From an uncultured Bacteroidales bacterium (GTDB lineage: Bacteria; Bacteroidota; Bacteroidia; Bacteroidales; P3): a DNA stretch of 37,124 nt. Location of the stretch: NCBI GenBank assembly GCA_900318175.1, contig ONJQ01000025.1, forward strand, positions 1 through 37,124. Direction: 5' to 3'. Both the position numbers and the translations under genes were made by a program. The notes under the pieces were generated by a model. The model was not told the DNA's origin. It saw only the letters and a list, made by a program, of their open reading frames with translations, and did no database searches. Every line of letters begins with the position of its first letter. The stretch's first letter is position 1. This document shows positions 34,252-37,124 of this stretch, in pieces.

Positions 34252-35607
34252 CTAAATCAACTCGTCGGCCAGTTGCTTGAAGTCGATGCCGTCGAAGTTG
34301 CCGCTGGACATCATCAGCAGGTTGGCATCCTGCCAATGCATCTTGCGCAACTCATCCACCATCTGCTTCGAGTCGGTGAACACCCGCACCCTTTCGTTGG
34401 CAAAAGAGGCCTTCACCTGCTCGGGGTCGAGGTTGGGCAGTTTCTTCAGTTGCAGGGCATGCTGACTGTAGTAGACAAAGGGAACATCCGCATTATCCAT
34501 GGTACCAGCATATTGCTTCAGAAATTCTGCCGTGAGGCTGCTGAAAGTGTGCAGCTCCATACACGCCACCAACCGGCGGGCGGGATACTGCTCGCGCATA
34601 GCCGAGATGGTTGCACGGAGCTTCGACGGGGCGTGGGCGAAGTCCTTATACACAGCGCAGTCCGCTGTAGCCTTCACCAGTTCGAGCCGTTTGCTGGCTC
34701 CACCGAAACTCTGTATTGCCTCGTCGAACTGCTCATCACTGATACCAAGAGCGTTACAGGCATAACGCGCTGCGGTCATGTTGAGCAGATTATGCCGTCC
34801 GAACACCCTTAGCGGGACACGTCCATGGGCGGTGAGATAGGTGACACCTTCCACCACCTCATGAGGCGGCACATCGTAGGGTTGCTTGGCAATATCTGTG
34901 CGGCTGTTCTTTACAGCCACGTCGCGCACTTCGGGGTCATCATTACAATAAATCAGCCTACCGCCTGGTTCTATGAGGTTTATGAACTGAGAGAACTGGT
35001 CTTTGTATATCTCGAATGTCGGGAAGACGTTGATATGGTCCCACTCAATGCCGGTGACGATGGCCACATGAGGTCTGTACAGGTGGAACTTGGGACGGCG
35101 GTCGATGGGCGAAGTCAGGTACTCGTCTCCCTCCAGCACCATCACCTTGGCCGTCTCGCTGAGACGTACCATCACCTCAAACCCTTCAAGCTGAGCACCC
35201 ACCATATAGTCTGCCTCCACACCGCAGTGCTGCAGCACATGCAGTATCATGGCGGTGGTGGTAGTCTTGCCATGGCTGCCGCCAATCACCACACGGGTCT
35301 TCTCCCTCGACTGCTCGTAGAGGTATTCCGGATAGCTATAAATCTTGATACCAAGCTCTTGCGCACGCAGCAGCTCTGGATTGTCCTTGCGGGCATGCAT
35401 CCCCAGCACGATGGCATCGAGGTCGGGGGTGATGCGCTCGGGGTGCCAGCCGTAACTGTCTGGCAACAAGCCATAACGTTGCAGACGACTCTTGGCGGGG
35501 TCGAAAATCTCGTCGTCGGAACCCGTCACGTGGTACCCTTTCAGATGCAGGGCGATGGCCAGATTGTGCATCGCGCTGCCACCGATGGCTATAAAATGTA
35601 CATTCAT
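34252..35607 (-). CDS. mpl: Mpl-like UDP-MurNAc peptide ligase
   Basis: This Mur-ligase family enzyme most resembles Mpl, which joins a recycled murein tripeptide to UDP-MurNAc. The 451-aa length is right. Visible are the N-terminal UDP-binding segment FIAIGGSAMHNLAIAL with VTGSDDEIFDP, the ATP-binding P-loop GGSHGKTTTT (109-118), VLEGDEYLTSPID, the central HNLLNMTAA and RRLV blocks, and KDFAHAPSKL near the ADP site. The DEIFDP and GMHARKDNPEL segments fit Mpl better than MurC, though MurC-like use cannot be fully excluded. The gene lies between the HD phosphohydrolase (68 nt upstream) and the Smr gene. The start is preceded by a period-8 tandem array. Confidence 0.85.
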   Translation of the reverse strand: MNVHFIAIGGSAMHNLAIALHLKGYHVTGSDDEIFDPAKSRLQRYGLLPDSYGWHPERITPDLDAIVLGMHARKDNPELLRAQELGIKIYSYPEYLYEQSREKTRVVIGGSHGKTTTTAMILHVLQHCGVEADYMVGAQLEGFEVMVRLSETAKVMVLEGDEYLTSPIDRRPKFHLYRPHVAIVTGIEWDHINVFPTFEIYKDQFSQFINLIEPGGRLIYCNDDPEVRDVAVKNSRTDIAKQPYDVPPHEVVEGVTYLTAHGRVPLRVFGRHNLLNMTAARYACNALGISDEQFDEAIQSFGGASKRLELVKATADCAVYKDFAHAPSKLRATISAMREQYPARRLVACMELHTFSSLTAEFLKQYAGTMDNADVPFVYYSQHALQLKKLPNLDPEQVKASFANERVRVFTDSKQMVDELRKMHWQDANLLMMSSGNFDGIDFKQLADELI

Positions 35608-35614
35608 ATTCGAT

Positions 35615-35646
35615 AATTCGTTAATTCGTCAATTCGTTAATTCGTG
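35615..35646. repeat. Period-8 tandem array directly upstream of mpl
   Basis: Four copies of an 8-nt unit follow in exact register: aattcgtt, aattcgtc, aattcgtt, aattcgtg. A partial copy lies next to the mpl start codon. The array covers the region where ribosome binding to the mpl mRNA would occur. Confidence 0.75.
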
Positions 35647-35675
35647 AGTTTTAGATGCGCCAAGGACTAACACAT

Positions 35676-36935
35676 TCACGCCTTCACACATTCCCTCGTT
35701 CTCAACAATAATTCTTTGGGGAAATAGATATAGTATTTTGTCACCTGTTTTTCGAGGAAATGACGGTCAAGTTGGTCGGACGCCTCACCGATGTCGCGGC
35801 ACGTACCATCCTTAAACAGAACGCGGATTTCCTGGTCGTTGTAGTCGTAGGCGTGGTTGCTCAGAATGCCCGTGTTGACAAAGAACTCGCTCTCGCGCGG
35901 CTCAAGGTCGTAAAGGAGCTGGGTCTGTGTGCGGAAGGTCTCCACCACCTCTGGCTCAAAGGGACGGTCCGACACCCGGATGGCGCTGAGATGGCGGTTC
36001 ACCAGATGCTCCGACAGCATGCGCAACAATTTGTCACTATGGTTCATCCATCCCTTCACTGCCATGTCGATATCACTGTCGTCAATCAAGGCGAAGCGGT
36101 CCAGGAGTTCCGGCTTTTGCTCAAAATCCTGCAACACATAGTGGTGGGAAAGGAAGTCGTAGAGCGGCAACCCCTCGATGCCAAGGAGTGAGCCCTGCGA
36201 GGCCAGCTCGCGTGCCCTGCGGAGAATGCCGGACAGCAGATTGTCCGCTGCAACCACGGTCTTGTGCAGGTACACCTGCCAGTACATCAGCCTTCTTGAG
36301 ATGATGAACTTCTCCACCGAATAGATGCCCTTCTCGTCCACCACCAGCTCGTCGTTTTTCACATTCAGCATATTGATGATGCGGTCCGTGCCCACAACCC
36401 CCTCACTCACTCCAGTAAAGAAACTGTCGCGCCCCAGGTAGTCTAATCGGTCCATATCCAGCTGGCTGCTCACCAGTTGGTGGAGATATTTCTTGGGATA
36501 GGTGCCCTTAAACACCTCGATGGCTACCGAGAGGGCGCCATCGAACACCTCGTTCAGACGCTCCATAAAAAGGCGCGAGCAATCTTCATGGTGCAGGTCA
36601 GCCAACAGCCGCTCCGAAGTATGGGAGAAGGGGCCATGCCCCACATCGTGCAGCAGGATTGCCAACCGGGCTCCCAGCTCCTCCTTGGGGGTGGTCTCCA
36701 CCCCTTTCACCCTCAGCACCTCAAGGGCGCGGTTCATCAGGTTCAGCGCACCCAGCATGTGGCTGAAGCGCGTGTGCATAGCTCCCGGGTACACCAGGCT
36801 GGTGAAGCCCAACTGCTTGATACGGCGCTGCCGCTGGAAATAGGGATGCGACAGCACATCGAAGATAATCTCATCCTCTATGGTCAGAAACCCGTCGTAG
36901 ACCGGGTCGTTTATTATCTTGCGCTTGTTAGTCAT
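35676..36935 (-). CDS. HD-domain phosphohydrolase (dGTPase-like)
   Basis: This 419-aa protein belongs to the HD metal-dependent phosphohydrolases of the YwfO/dNTPase-like group, which act on nucleotides. Metal-binding residues are seen in HTRFSHMLG (H54, H59), LLHDVGHGPFSH (H96-D97, then H100 and H105) and VSSQLDMDRLDYLGRD (aspartates 160-170). The N-terminus (DPVYDGFLTIEDEIIFDVLSHPYFQRQRRIKQLG) is typical for the family. The substrate is not known; dNTP or other phosphorylated nucleotides are likely from the family. A promoter box is present about 100 nt upstream on the minus strand, so this gene probably starts the HD-mpl-Smr transcription unit. Confidence 0.88.
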   Translation of the reverse strand: MTNKRKIINDPVYDGFLTIEDEIIFDVLSHPYFQRQRRIKQLGFTSLVYPGAMHTRFSHMLGALNLMNRALEVLRVKGVETTPKEELGARLAILLHDVGHGPFSHTSERLLADLHHEDCSRLFMERLNEVFDGALSVAIEVFKGTYPKKYLHQLVSSQLDMDRLDYLGRDSFFTGVSEGVVGTDRIINMLNVKNDELVVDEKGIYSVEKFIISRRLMYWQVYLHKTVVAADNLLSGILRRARELASQGSLLGIEGLPLYDFLSHHYVLQDFEQKPELLDRFALIDDSDIDMAVKGWMNHSDKLLRMLSEHLVNRHLSAIRVSDRPFEPEVVETFRTQTQLLYDLEPRESEFFVNTGILSNHAYDYNDQEIRVLFKDGTCRDIGEASDQLDRHFLEKQVTKYYIYFPKELLLRTRECVKA

Positions 36936-37031
36936 TACAATGATAGGAAACGCACTTCCAGTCTCTTTATTGCCCCCCGGGCAAAAAAAGATTTGGCTAT
37001 AGATTCAACCTCGAAGTGCAACACCGTTGTG

Positions 37032-37039
37032 CAAAGATA
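37032..37039 (-). promoter_or_regulatory. TAnnTTTG promoter box for the HD-mpl-Smr unit
   Basis: On the minus strand this reads TATCTTTG followed by GCAC, like the boxes before other genes here. It lies about 97 nt upstream of the HD gene start. No well-spaced TTG was found. The leader contains a small GC hairpin at about 36973-36987 (TTGCCC/GGGCAA). Confidence 0.6.
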
Positions 37040-37124
37040 GCAAGAATTTTTGTTTCGGGGAAGAAAAGTCCAAATATTTTCTGGGTCGAAGGTTAAGTTC
37101 GGTCTGAACAAAGAGGATGTAGTC

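Overview
The window looks like a chromosomal stretch of an uncultured gut-type Bacteroidales (phylum Bacteroidota). The evidence is the promoter grammar (TAnnTTTG boxes upstream of many genes, with no strong Shine-Dalgarno sites), a giant secreted protein with a type IX secretion (T9SS) C-terminal domain, a fimbrillin-like lipoprotein, a DUF2027-Smr protein and an IspG of the plant/Chlamydia/Bacteroidota lineage. Most genes prefer G or C at third codon positions. One two-gene block (29548-31359) is strikingly AT-rich and looks acquired. I saw no rRNA, tRNA, CRISPR array or complete insertion sequence.

Layout. 1-4596 (+): a housekeeping operon, sppA (3' part only), topB, truA, prmA, with ATGA overlaps. 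4597-11435 (+): a leader with a perfect 13-bp hairpin, then a 2173-residue modular T9SS adhesin and a strong terminator. 11483-14604 (+): an alanine/glycine:cation symporter overlapping a secreted beta-helix-like protein. 14863-18802 (+): a family 2 glycosyltransferase, a secreted protein with a His/Tyr cluster and a long Arg/Ser/Thr tail, a uridine phosphorylase-type enzyme and a small secreted protein. 19152-20392 (+): a 53-residue peptide gene, a fimbrillin-like lipoprotein and a terminator. 20418-25342 (+): one 1597-residue protein joining a DEDD exonuclease-like domain, a RecQ helicase and a UvrD/Rep helicase. 25500-27450 (+): typA with promoter and terminator. 27451-29547: an almost gene-free accessory zone with one small lipoprotein, a gene remnant and two families of structured palindromic repeats. 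29548-31359 (-): the AT-rich island with a DUF1848 radical-SAM-like protein and a CxxC-rich putative methyltransferase. 31470-36935 (-): ispG, a RelE/ParE-type toxin-antitoxin module bracketed by near-identical 29-nt direct repeats, DUF2027-Smr, an Mpl-like ligase and an HD-domain phosphohydrolase.

How it fits together. The flanks are core functions: membrane protein quality control, DNA topology and repair, translation, peptidoglycan recycling and isoprenoid synthesis. The middle carries surface and secreted functions. The 27.4-33.4 kb zone is the plastic part: repeats, a gene fragment, a decayed promoter, the AT-rich gene pair and the toxin-antitoxin module lie close together. The most promising candidates for something undescribed are the DUF1848/CxxC-methyltransferase pair, the related repeat families, the exonuclease-RecQ-UvrD fusion and the small peptide next to the fimbrillin-like gene. 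All family assignments come from motif recognition by eye; no database search was run.
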